The notes: a model not told the origin generated them from the sequence alone. Shown: positions 1 through 9,089, counted from the stretch's first letter. The stretch: 64,000 nucleotides of DNA from Pseudomonas sp. MM213 (GCF_020423045.1 NZ_CP081943.1:4216001-4280000); one strand, 5' to 3'. Program-made: numbers and translations.

Positions 1-83
1 AGGCCGCGCCTGGCGGCGGCGTAGGCGTGGGACAGACCGAGGATGCCGGCGCCTACGATCAGCAGGTCGTTGTGTTGTGTCAT
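1..83 (-). CDS. FAD-dependent oxidoreductase, phosphonate-associated (N-terminus only)
   Basis: Only the first 27 or so codons lie in the window; the gene runs off the left edge. The visible N-terminus has the dinucleotide-binding pattern VGAGILGLSHAYAAARRG, the glycine-rich beta-alpha-beta fold that binds the FAD ADP moiety in DAO-type amine oxidoreductases. The ATG at 83 follows an AGGA ribosome-binding site. It is last in a same-strand run behind a 2-aminoethylphosphonate ABC transporter. In pseudomonads that position is typically held by the TIGR03364-type oxidoreductase, thought to act on aminophosphonates. The fold is seen; the substrate is inferred from context. Confidence 0.7.
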   Translation of the reverse strand, partial: MTQHNDLLIVGAGILGLSHAYAAARRG

Positions 84-109
84 CAAGAGATGTCCTGAAT
101 TTGAAGCCG

Positions 110-180
110 CCTTCGCGGGCAAGCCTCGCTCCTACAGGGGGTACGCATTTCTCTGTAGGAGCGAGGCTTGCCCGCGAAGG
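110..180. repeat. REPIN, CGCGGGCAAGCCTCGCTCC family, inward type
   Basis: Two arms (110-137 and 153-180) are exact reverse complements of 28 bases around a 15-base spacer. The CGCGGGC ends face outward and the CTACAG ends face the spacer. It lies between the binding-protein stop and the start of the FAD oxidoreductase, inside the presumed phn operon, so it may act as a transcript-stabilising or attenuating hairpin. Confidence 0.9.
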
Positions 181-202
181 GGCCCGTCAGCCGATGAAGA
201 TC

Positions 203-1228
203 TTACTTGGCAGCCACTTTCTCGGACTTGCCGTCATAGCGCTTGCGCCACTCGGTCAGGATTTCGTCGCGATTCTTCGACGCCCAGGCGAAGTCGTTCT
301 TGATCAGGCGCTGCTCGTAATCCGCCGGCAATTCGGTCTGCGGCTTGGCGATACCCGGCTGAGCGAGGACGGCGAAGTTCTCTTTGTACAGCTCCATCGC
401 CGCTGGGCTGGCCGAGAAGTCTGCCAGTTTCTTCGCCGCGTCTTCATGCGGTGTGCCCTTGATCACCGCCGTCGCTTCGATCTCCCAACCCAGGCCTTCT
501 TTCGGCAGGATGATGTCCAGCGGTGCACCCTGGCGCTTCAACTGAACGGCCGGGTATTCAAAGGAAATACCAATCGGAAATTCACCCGCCGCTGCCAGTT
601 TGCAAGGCTTGGAACCGGAGTGAACGTACTGGCCGATGTTCTGGTGCAGGTCGTCCATGTACTGCCAGCCCTGCTTCTCGCCGAAGGTTTGCAGCCAGGC
701 GCTGACGTCGAGGAAACCGGTGCCGGACGAGGCCGGGTTCGGCATCACGATCTTGCCTTTGTACTCAGGCTTGGTCAGGTCCTGCCAGCTCACGGGTTTG
801 GTCAAACCCTGCTTCTCTGCTTCGACGGTGTTGAAGCAAATGGTCGCGGCCCAGACGTCCATGCCAACCCAGGCTGGCGGGTTGGCGGCGTCGCGGTAGT
901 TGCCGCCGATCTTGCCGAGGTCCTTCGGCGCGTAGCTTTGCAGCATGCCTTGCTGATCGAGAATCGCCAGGCTCGACGCCGCCAGGCCCCAGACGGCATC
1001 AGCCTGCGGGCGGGCTTTTTCGGCCAGCAGTTTGGCGGTGATGATGCCGGTGGAATCGCGCACCCACTTGATCTCGACGTCCGGGTTAGCCTTTTCGAAG
1101 GCTTCTTTGTAGGTCTTCAGTTGTTCGGCTTCGAGGGCGGTGTACACCGTCAACTCGGTTTTCGCCGCGAAGGCGTTCAGGCTGAAAGCGGTGAGGACAG
1201 CAGCGGCCAGGGCCAGGGGCTTGAACAT
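203..1228 (-). CDS. phnS: 2-aminoethylphosphonate ABC transporter, periplasmic binding protein
   Basis: A 341-residue secreted solute-binding protein of the iron(III)/phosphonate (SBP_bac_6/8-like) class. Residues 1-21 form a signal peptide ending in an AFA-A site; the mature part begins KTELTVYTALEAEQL, typical of this family. It should capture 2-aminoethylphosphonate in the periplasm and pass it to the permease encoded at 1269-2993. It follows that gene on the same strand with a 40-base gap, as in the TIGR03261/03262/03265 cassette. The family assignment is good. The ligand is inferred from the neighbouring permease, ATPase and LysR, since the related iron and thiamine binding proteins look alike. 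Confidence 0.82.
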   Translation of the reverse strand: MFKPLALAAAVLTAFSLNAFAAKTELTVYTALEAEQLKTYKEAFEKANPDVEIKWVRDSTGIITAKLLAEKARPQADAVWGLAASSLAILDQQGMLQSYAPKDLGKIGGNYRDAANPPAWVGMDVWAATICFNTVEAEKQGLTKPVSWQDLTKPEYKGKIVMPNPASSGTGFLDVSAWLQTFGEKQGWQYMDDLHQNIGQYVHSGSKPCKLAAAGEFPIGISFEYPAVQLKRQGAPLDIILPKEGLGWEIEATAVIKGTPHEDAAKKLADFSASPAAMELYKENFAVLAQPGIAKPQTELPADYEQRLIKNDFAWASKNRDEILTEWRKRYDGKSEKVAAK

Positions 1229-1268
1229 GATCTTTTCCTGTTTTGAGTTGAGGTTGCGGGAGTGGAAA

Positions 1269-2993
1269 TCAGTGACCGGGCGCGGTCTGCCGCCAGGCCT
1301 GGGAACGGCGCAGCAAACCGCGCGAAGCCCAGGCCAGCAGCAGGGACACGCCCGCCGAGGTGAACAGAATCAGGGTCGACATCGCCGCCGCGCCGCCGAC
1401 GTTGCCGGCGTCGTCCATGTTCAGCACCGCCACCGCCGCGAGGATGGTGTCGGGGCTGTAGAGGAAGATCGCCGCCGAAACGGTGGTCATGGCCGAGACG
1501 AACAAGTAGCGCACGATGTCCAGCAGCGCCGGCAGGCAGATCGGCACGGTGACCCGCAGGTAATGCCGGTACAGCGGCGCCTTGAGCGACAACGCGGCGG
1601 CTTCGAACTCGGCGTCGAGTTGGCGCAGCGCCGTGGTCGCGGTCATTTGCGCGGTGGTCAGATAGTGAGCAATGGTGCAGACCACCAGCAGGGTCATGGT
1701 CCCGTAGAGCACATGCAGCGGGTTGTCGCTGAGGTTGAAGAAGAAGACATAACCCAGGCCCAGCACCAGACCCGGCACCGCCATCGGTACGAAACTGAGC
1801 ATGCGCAATGTCAGATTCAGTCCGCGCTGGCCCTTGGTTTTTTCCATCAGGTAGGCGCCGGTGAAGATCAGCACGCTGCCGATCAACGCCGTGCACAGGG
1901 CCATCTTCACGCTGTTGCCGTAGGCCAGCCAACCGCCGCCCGCCGTGTCGTTGAACTGGTAATGGTTGAGCGACAGAGACAGGTTGTACGGCCAGAATTT
2001 CACCAGCGACGAGAACACCGCCATGCCGAACACCAGCAGCAACACCGCGCAGATCAGCAGCACGATGGCCAGGTAGCAGCCGTCGCGCAGTTTCGACGGT
2101 GCCGGTTGAAAGACCTGCGCCCGACCGCTCATGGAATCACCGTGACGCCGGCGCAACCACGCATCGACCCCGAAGCTGAACAGCGCCGGCAGCAGCAGGA
2201 CCATGCCGATCAATGCACCGCGACCGAATTGTTGCTGACCAACCACGGCTTTGTAGGCTTCCAGCGCCAGCACCTGATAGTCGCCGCCGACCACCACAGG
2301 CACGCCGAAGTCAGTGATGGTCAAGGTGAAGACGAGGCAGAACGCAGCGAACACTGCCTGACGCGTCGCCGGCCAGGTGATGCTGCGGAAGGCTTTCGCC
2401 GGACTGGCGCCCATGCTGGAGGCGGCATCGAACAGTCGCGCATCCGCCAGGGACAGCGCCGACAGCAGAATCATCAAGGCGTGTGGGAAGGTGTAGATGA
2501 CCTCGCCCAGAACAATGCCCCAGAAGCCGTAGATATTGTCCGAGAGCAAACTGCGCAACATGCCTTGGTTGCCGAACAGATAAACCAGCGCAATGCCCGG
2601 CAGCATCGACGGCGCCATCAATGGCAACAGCGACATTCCACGCCAGATAGCTTTGCCCGGAATCAGGGTGCGTTGCAGCGCGTAGGCAAAGAGGTAGGCC
2701 AGCGGTACGACAATCGCCGCGACGCTGAGGGACACTTTCAGGCTATTGCCAAGCAACCAGTGGAAATTCGCACTGGTGACCAGTTCACGCGCAGCCACCA
2801 GACCACCGCCCTGCCCGGCCTCCGAACTGAAGCCACGCCAGAAGATCGCCAGCAACGGCATCAGCACCGCGACGCCGAGCAACACCAGCAAAAGAACTTT
2901 GCCGCCGACCACGAACACCCGGTCGCCGATCTCGGCACGGGAGGTCTGCCGAACCTGCTTGTGCGGTATCGGCAGCGCGATGTTCGCGCTCAT
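1269..2993 (-). CDS. phnU: 2-aminoethylphosphonate ABC transporter, fused permease
   Basis: A 574-residue inner-membrane protein made of two homologous permease halves, about twelve transmembrane segments in all. Each half carries an EAA-type loop for docking the ATPase (near ASSMGASPAKAFRSITWP in the first half, AALSLKAPLYRHYLRVTVP in the second). This double-length form is characteristic of the FbpB/ThiP/PhnU2 group. Its start codon overlaps the stop of the ATPase gene at 2993, so the two are translationally coupled. A function in aminoethylphosphonate import is inferred from the cluster; an iron or thiamine transporter is the main alternative but fits the neighbours less well. Confidence 0.82.
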   Translation of the reverse strand: MSANIALPIPHKQVRQTSRAEIGDRVFVVGGKVLLLVLLGVAVLMPLLAIFWRGFSSEAGQGGGLVAARELVTSANFHWLLGNSLKVSLSVAAIVVPLAYLFAYALQRTLIPGKAIWRGMSLLPLMAPSMLPGIALVYLFGNQGMLRSLLSDNIYGFWGIVLGEVIYTFPHALMILLSALSLADARLFDAASSMGASPAKAFRSITWPATRQAVFAAFCLVFTLTITDFGVPVVVGGDYQVLALEAYKAVVGQQQFGRGALIGMVLLLPALFSFGVDAWLRRRHGDSMSGRAQVFQPAPSKLRDGCYLAIVLLICAVLLLVFGMAVFSSLVKFWPYNLSLSLNHYQFNDTAGGGWLAYGNSVKMALCTALIGSVLIFTGAYLMEKTKGQRGLNLTLRMLSFVPMAVPGLVLGLGYVFFFNLSDNPLHVLYGTMTLLVVCTIAHYLTTAQMTATTALRQLDAEFEAAALSLKAPLYRHYLRVTVPICLPALLDIVRYLFVSAMTTVSAAIFLYSPDTILAAVAVLNMDDAGNVGGAAAMSTLILFTSAGVSLLLAWASRGLLRRSQAWRQTAPGH

Positions 2994-4069
2994 CAGGCAA
3001 ACACCTGCAGGCTGCGCGGCGGCAAGGCGACCATGATCTGCTGCGCGCCGAGGCGCGGCATGGCTTCCGGCGCCAGTTCTGCCAGCAGTGCGTGGCCCGG
3101 CAGTTGATCGAGCTCGAAGCTCATGCGGCAGCGGTTGCCGAGGAAGGTGATTTCGCGAACCTTGGCCGGGAACAGGTTTTCTTCATGCACCAGCGGGTTG
3201 ACGTTGATCGCCTCGGGCCGGCAGAACAAACGACCCGACGCGGTTTTCGCGCTGCCATCCGCCAGGCGCATGTTCATCCCGCCGACCTGCGCATGACTGT
3301 CGCTGCTGCGCTGGAAGGGCAGCCAGTTGCCCTGCCCGACAAACTCCGCCACGAACGGCGTGGCCGGGCGGTCGTAGATTTCCTGCGGCGTGGCGTACTG
3401 CTCGACCTTGCCGTTGTTCATCACGGCGATCCGGTCGGCCATCAGCATGGCCTCGTCCTGATTGTGGGTGACCATCAGGGTGGTGATGCCGAGGTTGCGC
3501 TGCAGCTGGCGCAGCTCGGTGCACAGGTGCTCGCGGACTCGGGCATCAAGGGCGGACATCGGCTCGTCCAGCAACAACAACGAAGGCGCTGGCGCCAAGG
3601 CGCGGGCCAGTGCGACACGTTGCTGCTGACCGCCGGACAATTGGCCGGGGTACTTTTTCTCACTGCCGGTCAGGCCGACCAGTTCCAGCATCTGACCGAC
3701 GCGCTTGCGCACTTCATCGCGACCGCTGCCGGCGAGGCCGTAGGCAATGTTCGCTTCGACGGTGAGATTGGGGAACAGCGCATAGGACTGGAACAGAATG
3801 CCGTAGTCCCGCGCCTGAGGTGCCAGGTGCGAGACGTCGCGATCACCGAGGTACAACTCGCCGCTGTCCTGTTTCTCCAGACCGGCGATGCAACGCAGCA
3901 AGGTGGTCTTGCCACAGCCCGACGGCCCCAGCAGGCACACCAGTTCACCGGCCGCCACGTCGAGGGAAACGTTATCCAGAGCAGTGAAAGCGCCGAAGCG
4001 TTTCTGCACGCCGCGCACCTTCATCGGAGCGCCGGGGTTGGTCAGGGCAGTTGCGATCGAGTGGTTCAT
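2993..4069 (-). CDS. phnT: 2-aminoethylphosphonate ABC transporter, ATP-binding protein
   Basis: A 358-residue ABC ATPase: Walker A GPSGCGKT at residues 48-55, signature LSGGQ at 144-148 and Walker B LLLLDEP at 164-170. A C-terminal TOBE-like extension follows, beginning near residue 240. It powers the permease made by the next gene, with which it shares an overlapping start/stop. The ATG at 4069 is preceded by GAGG at a good distance. It is the first gene after the LysR regulator, so the operon promoter should lie between 4070 and 4197. Confidence 0.85.
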   Translation of the reverse strand: MNHSIATALTNPGAPMKVRGVQKRFGAFTALDNVSLDVAAGELVCLLGPSGCGKTTLLRCIAGLEKQDSGELYLGDRDVSHLAPQARDYGILFQSYALFPNLTVEANIAYGLAGSGRDEVRKRVGQMLELVGLTGSEKKYPGQLSGGQQQRVALARALAPAPSLLLLDEPMSALDARVREHLCTELRQLQRNLGITTLMVTHNQDEAMLMADRIAVMNNGKVEQYATPQEIYDRPATPFVAEFVGQGNWLPFQRSSDSHAQVGGMNMRLADGSAKTASGRLFCRPEAINVNPLVHEENLFPAKVREITFLGNRCRMSFELDQLPGHALLAELAPEAMPRLGAQQIMVALPPRSLQVFA

Positions 4070-4197
4070 GGACGGGCCTCATCAAGCAGATGAAGGCCAT
4101 CCTAGGGATGTAATGCGTCCGTCATGTGGCAGTGAGGCCAAAACGGCTGATAGTGGTATTCAAGGATTTGGGTTGGGGTTAATGGTGACTGGTCTGG

Positions 4198-4288
4198 CGC
4201 CTTCGCGGGCAAGTCGGATCGCCGCACCGCTCGCTCCTACAGAGAAATGCGTTCCCCTGTAGGAGCGAGGCTTGCCCGCGAAGAGGCC
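4198..4288. repeat. REPIN with an expanded left arm
   Basis: The right arm (4256-4288) is the standard GTAGGAGCGAGGCTTGCCC form. The left arm reads CGCGGGCAAGTCGGATCGCC and then GCACCGCTCGCTCC, that is, the usual arm with about 16 extra bases. It lies between the LysR gene and the phn operon start. The same expansion occurs at 27661-27751. Confidence 0.88.
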
Positions 4289-4307
4289 CTCAGAGTCACC
4301 GCAAAAC

Positions 4308-5171
4308 TCAGGCCGGCGCCATTTCCTGCGCCAACCCCAGAAACGCCGCCGGCAACCGCGCGCCTTTGCGTTCCTTGAGGCAGTACAAATACTCGGGAAT
4401 CTGCGGCGCATTCTCGATGGTCAGCACGCGAAGTTGCGGATCGTGAGGCACTTCCTGCCGGGCAATGATGCTGATCCCGATGTTGCGCAGCACCGCTTCG
4501 CGGATCGACTCTCGGCTGCCGATCTCCAGCAACGGCCCGAAACTCACCCCGGCACTGGCCAGCAATTCTTCGGTCAGACGCCGAGTGGTCGAGCCTGACT
4601 CACGCATCAACAACGTATGCCCGGCCAACGCGCTGAGCGGCACATGATCGTGCACCGCCAACGGATGATTGCGATGCACTGCCAACACCAGCGGATCGCT
4701 GCCGAGCACCCGCCGAATCAGTCGCGCATCGTCGAGCAGTTGCGAGGACGCGGCGACATCCACCCGGTAATCCTCCAACGCTTCCAGCACTTGCTGCGAG
4801 TTGCCGATCTCCACCGACACTTCCACCTGCGGCAAGCGCTCGCGGAAGGTCTTCACCAGATCGAGGATGTAATACGGCGCCGTGGCGGCGATGCGCAAAG
4901 TGCCCTGGACCTGGCCGCTGTTACGCAGGAAAAACTCGATGTCGGCTTCCTGCTGCAACAGCGTCTTGACCATCGGCAGCAGCCGCGCACCTTCATCACT
5001 GACGCTGAGACGACGACCGCCACGGTAGAACAGTTCAACCGAGTACTGGCTTTCCAGATTGCGGATTTGCGTGGTCACGGTGGGCTGACTCAAGCCGAGC
5101 TTTTTCGCCGCCAGGGTAATGCTGCCCAGACGGGCCACCATGTAAAACGCCTTCAGCTCGGCACTCAGCAC
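4308..5171 (-). CDS. LysR-family regulator of the aminoethylphosphonate cluster
   Basis: A 287-residue LysR-type regulator. The winged helix-turn-helix spans about residues 1-60, with the recognition region AAKKLGLSQPTVTTQIRNLE. The rest is the co-inducer domain with its two alpha/beta lobes. Length is usual for the family. The gene lies immediately upstream of, and in the same direction as, the phosphonate transporter, and has the layout of the TIGR03339-type regulator proposed to control aminoethylphosphonate catabolism. The ligand and target promoter are inferred from position only. Its start at 5171 is 17 bases from the end of cadA. Confidence 0.82.
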   Translation of the reverse strand: MLSAELKAFYMVARLGSITLAAKKLGLSQPTVTTQIRNLESQYSVELFYRGGRRLSVSDEGARLLPMVKTLLQQEADIEFFLRNSGQVQGTLRIAATAPYYILDLVKTFRERLPQVEVSVEIGNSQQVLEALEDYRVDVAASSQLLDDARLIRRVLGSDPLVLAVHRNHPLAVHDHVPLSALAGHTLLMRESGSTTRRLTEELLASAGVSFGPLLEIGSRESIREAVLRNIGISIIARQEVPHDPQLRVLTIENAPQIPEYLYCLKERKGARLPAAFLGLAQEMAPA

Positions 5172-5187
5172 ACCCGCTCCTCATCAC

Positions 5188-7443
5188 TTACTTGCGCAAC
5201 AGGCGCAAACCGTTGAACACCACCAACAGGCTCACGCCCATGTCAGCGAACACCGCCATCCACATGGTGGCGATCCCGGCGAAGGTTACCCCAAGAAAGA
5301 TAGCCTTGATGACCAAAGCGAGGGCGATGTTCTGTTTGAGGATGCTCGACGTCTGCCGAGACAGGCGGATGAACGTGGGAATTTTGCGCAGATCGTCGTC
5401 CATCAGGGCGACATCGGCGGTTTCGATGGCGGTATCGGTGCCGGCGGCGGCCATCGCAAAACCGATCTCGGCCCGAGCCAGTGCCGGGGCATCGTTGATG
5501 CCATCACCGACCATACCGACGCTATGACCCTGTGCATAAAGGGCTTCGATGGCTTGCAGTTTATCGGTCGGTAGCAGATCGCCCTTGGCTTCGTCGATGC
5601 CGACTTGTGCGGCAATCGCTTGGGCGGTGTGGACGTTGTCGCCAGTGAGCATCAGGGTTTTGATGCCCAGGTCGTGTAATTGCTGGATCGCCTCGCGGCT
5701 GGAGTCCTTGACCGTATCGGCCACGGCGAACAGCGCCAACGGGCCGGATTTGTCGAGCAGCAGCACCACGGACTTGCCCTGTTTTTCCAGTGCAAACAGC
5801 TTTTCTTCCAGGGCGGGCGAGCACAGGTTCAGCTCTTCGACCAAACGGTGGTTGCCCAAGTGGTAGACCTGACCGTTGATCTCACCGCGCACCCCGCGAC
5901 CGGCCAGGGCTTCGAAGTTATCCACAACGAGCGGCGCGAAGGATTTATCCACAGCTGCATTGGCGATGGCCAGCGACACCGGGTGGTCCGAGCGCCCCGC
6001 CAGTGCCGCCGCAATTCCCGGCGCCGAGGCATCAGCGGTTGGGTCAAGCGACAGGTAATCGGTCTGCACCGGTTTGCCGTGGGTGATCGTGCCGGTCTTG
6101 TCCAGCGCCAGATAATCGAGCTTGTAACCGCCCTCCAGATAAACGCCGCCCTTGACCAGAATCCCTTTGCGCGCCGCCGCCGCGAGGCCGCTGACGATGG
6201 TCACTGGCGTCGAGATCACCAGCGCACACGGACAAGCGACCACCAGCAATACCAACGCGCGATAGATCCAGTCGAACCAGACCGCGCCCATGAACAGCGG
6301 CGGAATTACCGCGACGGCCAAAGCCAGGGCGAACACCGCCGGGGTGTAGATTTTTGAAAACTGATCAACGAAACGCTGAGTCGGTGCCCGTGCGCCTTGC
6401 GCCTGTTCGACGGCGTGGATGATCCGCGCCAGGGTCGAATTGTTGGCGGCGGCGGTGACGGAATACTCCAGAGAACCCGCCTGATTGATCGTGCCAGCAA
6501 ACACTTTGTCGCCAAGCGTCTTCTCGACCGGCAGGCTTTCACCCGTGATCGGTGCCTGATCGATGGTCGAACTGCCCGATACCACTTCACCGTCCAGGCC
6601 AATCCGCTCGCCGGGACGCACGCGCACCCGCGCGCCCAGCTCGATGGTTTTGACGTCCTGCAAAACCCAGCTGCCATCGGCCTGCAATACCGTGGCCTGC
6701 TCCGGGGTCATCTGCATCAAACCGCTGATTGCATTGCGCGCGCGGTCCAGGGACTTGGCCTCGATCAACTCGGCCACGGTGAACAGGAACATCACCATCG
6801 CCGCTTCCGGCCACTGTCCGATCAGGATCGCGCCGGTCACCGCAATGCTCATCAACGCGTTGATGTTGAGGTTGAGGTTTTTCAGGGCGATCCAGCCCTT
6901 TTTGTAAGTGCTGAGGCCGCCGCTGAGGATCGAGACCAGCGCGATAACCGCCACGACCCAGTTGGGCGCTGCGTCGGTGAAGTGGATCACTTCGGCGGCG
7001 AGCGCGGTCACGCCGGACAACGCCAGTGGCCACCACGGTTTTTTCTCAGGTGCCGGGGCGGGTGCTTCGACGCCCTGCTCCAACGGCTCGGCAACCATGC
7101 CCAGCGACTTGATCGCGTCGATGATCGGCGCGGTGCTCGGCAAGTCATGAGTGACGCCCAGCACGCGGTTGATCAGGTTGAATTCCAGCTGCTGCACACC
7201 GGCGAGCTTGCCCAGTTTGTTCTGGATCAGCGTCTGCTCGGTCGGACAGTCCATCGCGTCGATGCGGAAACTGCTCAGCCGCGCGTTGACGGTGGACGTT
7301 TCGCTGAGCTTGATCAGCGACGGCGCCGCTGCTTTGGAAGAACAGCAGGAATCCCCGTGACCGCCATGGTCATGTTTCTGTACAGGCTGCAGTTTGTGGC
7401 TGTGACCAGCCTCGTGTGTGTGATCGTGTCGGGAATCGCTCAT
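5188..7443 (-). CDS. cadA: Cd(II)/Pb(II)/Zn(II)-translocating P1B-type ATPase
   Basis: A 751-residue heavy-metal export ATPase. The N-terminus is rich in His (HDHTHEAGHSHK, then HDHGGHG) and has a Cys pair at residues 33-34. A metal-binding HMA domain follows, with the DCPTEQ motif near 65-70. Later come TGES at 300-303 (actuator), the CPC transport motif at 404-406, the phosphorylation site DKTGT at 448-452 and a GDGINDAPAL hinge. The CPC motif and DCPTE-type HMA indicate divalent soft metals rather than copper. It is divergent from cadR with a MerR-type operator between them, so expression should be metal-induced. Confidence 0.93.
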   Translation of the reverse strand: MSDSRHDHTHEAGHSHKLQPVQKHDHGGHGDSCCSSKAAAPSLIKLSETSTVNARLSSFRIDAMDCPTEQTLIQNKLGKLAGVQQLEFNLINRVLGVTHDLPSTAPIIDAIKSLGMVAEPLEQGVEAPAPAPEKKPWWPLALSGVTALAAEVIHFTDAAPNWVVAVIALVSILSGGLSTYKKGWIALKNLNLNINALMSIAVTGAILIGQWPEAAMVMFLFTVAELIEAKSLDRARNAISGLMQMTPEQATVLQADGSWVLQDVKTIELGARVRVRPGERIGLDGEVVSGSSTIDQAPITGESLPVEKTLGDKVFAGTINQAGSLEYSVTAAANNSTLARIIHAVEQAQGARAPTQRFVDQFSKIYTPAVFALALAVAVIPPLFMGAVWFDWIYRALVLLVVACPCALVISTPVTIVSGLAAAARKGILVKGGVYLEGGYKLDYLALDKTGTITHGKPVQTDYLSLDPTADASAPGIAAALAGRSDHPVSLAIANAAVDKSFAPLVVDNFEALAGRGVRGEINGQVYHLGNHRLVEELNLCSPALEEKLFALEKQGKSVVLLLDKSGPLALFAVADTVKDSSREAIQQLHDLGIKTLMLTGDNVHTAQAIAAQVGIDEAKGDLLPTDKLQAIEALYAQGHSVGMVGDGINDAPALARAEIGFAMAAAGTDTAIETADVALMDDDLRKIPTFIRLSRQTSSILKQNIALALVIKAIFLGVTFAGIATMWMAVFADMGVSLLVVFNGLRLLRK

Positions 7444-7465
7444 CAGGTCGCGTCCATAAGGTGCC

Positions 7466-7504
7466 TGTTGCCAAGTAAAGACCCTGTAGCCACTATAGGG
7501 TCAA
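7466..7504 (-). promoter_or_regulatory. CadR operator within the cadA/cadR promoter region
   Basis: A perfect interrupted dyad GACCCT(11)AGGGTC spans 7480-7502. On the minus strand TTGACC (7504-7499) lies 19-20 bases from TTTACT/TTACTT, giving the long spacer that MerR-family activators correct by untwisting DNA. On the plus strand TTGCCA (7468-7473) and TATAGG (7494-7499), also 20 apart, could serve cadR. Confidence 0.8.
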
Positions 7505-7527
7505 GCACCCTTTTGGAGATTGCCGTC

Positions 7528-7977
7528 ATGAAGATCGGAGAACTGGCCAGACTCACCGACTGCGCCGTGGAAACCATTCGCTACTACGAGCGCGAAAACC
7601 TGCTGCCGGAACCGGCCCGCAGCGACGGCAACTACCGCGTCTACACCCAGGCCCACGCCGAGCGCCTGACCTTCATCCGCAACTGCCGCACCCTCGACAT
7701 GACGCTCGAGGAAATCCGCAGCCTGCTGGCCTTGCGCGACAGTCCGCAGGATCAGTGTGAAAGCGTGAATGCGCTGATCGACGAGCACATTCATCACGTG
7801 AAAGCGCGGATCGACGGGTTGCTGGCGTTACAGGCACAACTGCTCGACCTGCGCCAACGCTGTGGCGAAGGGCCGGATATCGATCAATGCGGGATTTTGC
7901 AGCGGCTGGAAGTGAGCGGCGGGGTTGTGGCGACGGAGGTTGAGCATTCGCATGTGGGCCGCAGTCATGGGCATTGA
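7528..7977 (+). CDS. cadR: MerR-family Cd(II)/Pb(II)-responsive regulator
   Basis: A 149-residue MerR-family regulator. The N-terminal winged helix begins MKIGELARLTDCAVETIRYY, followed by a long dimerisation helix. Cysteines at 77, 112 and 121 match the metal-binding trio of CadR/PbrR, and the C-terminal tail is His-rich (VEHSHVGRSHGH), as in CadR of pseudomonads. The ATG at 7528 has GGAG upstream and fits the family's start; a longer frame upstream has no support. It should bind the dyad at 7480-7502 and switch on cadA when cadmium or a similar ion binds. Confidence 0.92.
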   Translation: MKIGELARLTDCAVETIRYYERENLLPEPARSDGNYRVYTQAHAERLTFIRNCRTLDMTLEEIRSLLALRDSPQDQCESVNALIDEHIHHVKARIDGLLALQAQLLDLRQRCGEGPDIDQCGILQRLEVSGGVVATEVEHSHVGRSHGH

Positions 7978-7978
7978 G

Positions 7979-8048
7979 GGCCTCTTCGCGGGCAAGCCTC
8001 GCTCCTACAGATTTACACTGACCTGTAGGAGCGAGGCTTGCCCGCGAA
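7979..8048. repeat. REPIN, CGCGGGCAAGCCTCGCTCC family, inward type
   Basis: The arms TTCGCGGGCAAGCCTCGCTC and its reverse complement flank a spacer of about 13 bases. It sits between the convergent ends of cadR and thyA, where it could also stop or stabilise both transcripts. Confidence 0.9.
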
Positions 8049-8069
8049 CACCGCGAAGCGGTGCCCGTC

Positions 8070-9041
8070 TCAGACAGCCATCGGCGCGGTCATCGGCGCA
8101 TGGTGCTGATAACCCTCAAGCGAGAAATCACCCGGCTCAATCAACTCCAGCCACTCCGGCTGATACACGCCCGTCTTGGCAAACTCCGGCACACGATCAC
8201 TGATCACCAGCTTCGGCATCGGGAACGGCTCGCGCTTGAGCTGTTCGTTCAGCATGTCCAGATGGTTTTCGTAGACGTGCGCATCACCGATGAAATAGGT
8301 GAACCAGCGCGGCGTATAACCGGTCAGGCGACCGATCAGGCTCAGCAGCGCGGCGCCTTCGGTGAGGTTGAACGGCGTGCCCAGGCCCAGGTCGTTGGAG
8401 CGGATGTAGAGGGTCAGGGAAATTTCCTTGGTCTCGACATTCGGGTGGAACTGGTACAGCAGGTGGCACGGCGGCAGGGCCATTTCATCAAGCTGCGCAA
8501 CGTTCCAGCCGTGGAACAGGATGCGGCGGCTGCCCGGGTCCTTGATGATGGTGTCGACGCACTGGCGAATCTGGTCGATCGCCTTGTACAGCACCACGTA
8601 AGCCTGACCGTCTTCTTCGCCTTCAGCGATCTGGCGATAACCCTGCTTCAGGGTCTGCTCGATGGCGGCCTGATTGCTGACCGGGATCTGCTTGTACGCC
8701 GGCCACTTGCGCCATTGCACGCCGTAGATCTCGCCGAGGTCGTCTTCACCCTGGCGGAACGGGTTGGCCAGCCATTGCGCGTTTTCGTTGGCGTTCTGGT
8801 CCCAGACCTTGCAGCCCAGCGCACGGAATTCGGCGGCGTTGTTCACCCCACGCAGAAAACCGCACATCTCGCCGATGGCCGATTTGAAGGCCATCTTGCG
8901 CGTGGTGATCGCCGGGAAACCTTCTTGCAGGTCGTAACGCAGCATCGCGCCCGGAAAACTGATGGTGTTCACGCCAGTGCGGTTGGCCTGTTTGGTGCCG
9001 TTCTTGATGACGTGGGCGACCAGTTCGAGATATTGCTTCAT
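8070..9041 (-). CDS. thyA: Thymidylate synthase
   Basis: A 323-residue thymidylate synthase: dUMP plus methylene-tetrahydrofolate gives dTMP and dihydrofolate. The catalytic cysteine is Cys192 in [13 protein letters not shown], followed by the nucleotide-binding [12 protein letters not shown] stretch. It is longer than the 264-residue E. coli enzyme, with an insertion around residues 85-160, as is common in fluorescent pseudomonads and not a sign of damage. It lies 48 bases downstream of lgt on the same strand, a pairing widespread in gammaproteobacteria. Confidence 0.96.
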   Translation of the reverse strand: MKQYLELVAHVIKNGTKQANRTGVNTISFPGAMLRYDLQEGFPAITTRKMAFKSAIGEMCGFLRGVNNAAEFRALGCKVWDQNANENAQWLANPFRQGEDDLGEIYGVQWRKWPAYKQIPVSNQAAIEQTLKQGYRQIAEGEEDGQAYVVLYKAIDQIRQCVDTIIKDPGSRRILFHGWNVAQLDEMALPPCHLLYQFHPNVETKEISLTLYIRSNDLGLGTPFNLTEGAALLSLIGRLTGYTPRWFTYFIGDAHVYENHLDMLNEQLKREPFPMPKLVISDRVPEFAKTGVYQPEWLELIEPGDFSLEGYQHHAPMTAPMAV

Positions 9042-9061
9042 GAGTTACCTGTGTCCTTGAA

Positions 9062-9082
9062 CCCGGGACCAAAGCCCCGGGG
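9062..9082 (-). other. Hairpin in the lgt-thyA gap
   Basis: CCCGGG at 9062-9067 faces CCCCGGGG at 9075-9082 and can form a short GC-rich stem between lgt and thyA. There is no T-run on the minus strand, so it is not a typical terminator; it may cap or protect the 3' side of the lgt message. Confidence 0.4.
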
Positions 9083-9089
9083 TTCGAAT

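Noticed and set aside
1140..3107. A 655-codon open frame on the plus strand
   Set aside because: It is antisense to the phn permease gene and full of Arg, Gln and His runs, as expected for the opposite strand of high-GC coding DNA. No start site or family features.
6397..7527. A long plus-strand frame running into cadR
   Set aside because: The part before 7528 is antisense to cadA; CadR homology and its ribosome-binding site start at 7528.
9062..9082. Terminator between lgt and thyA
   Set aside because: A GC-rich hairpin exists but lacks a T-run, so it is listed only as a hairpin.
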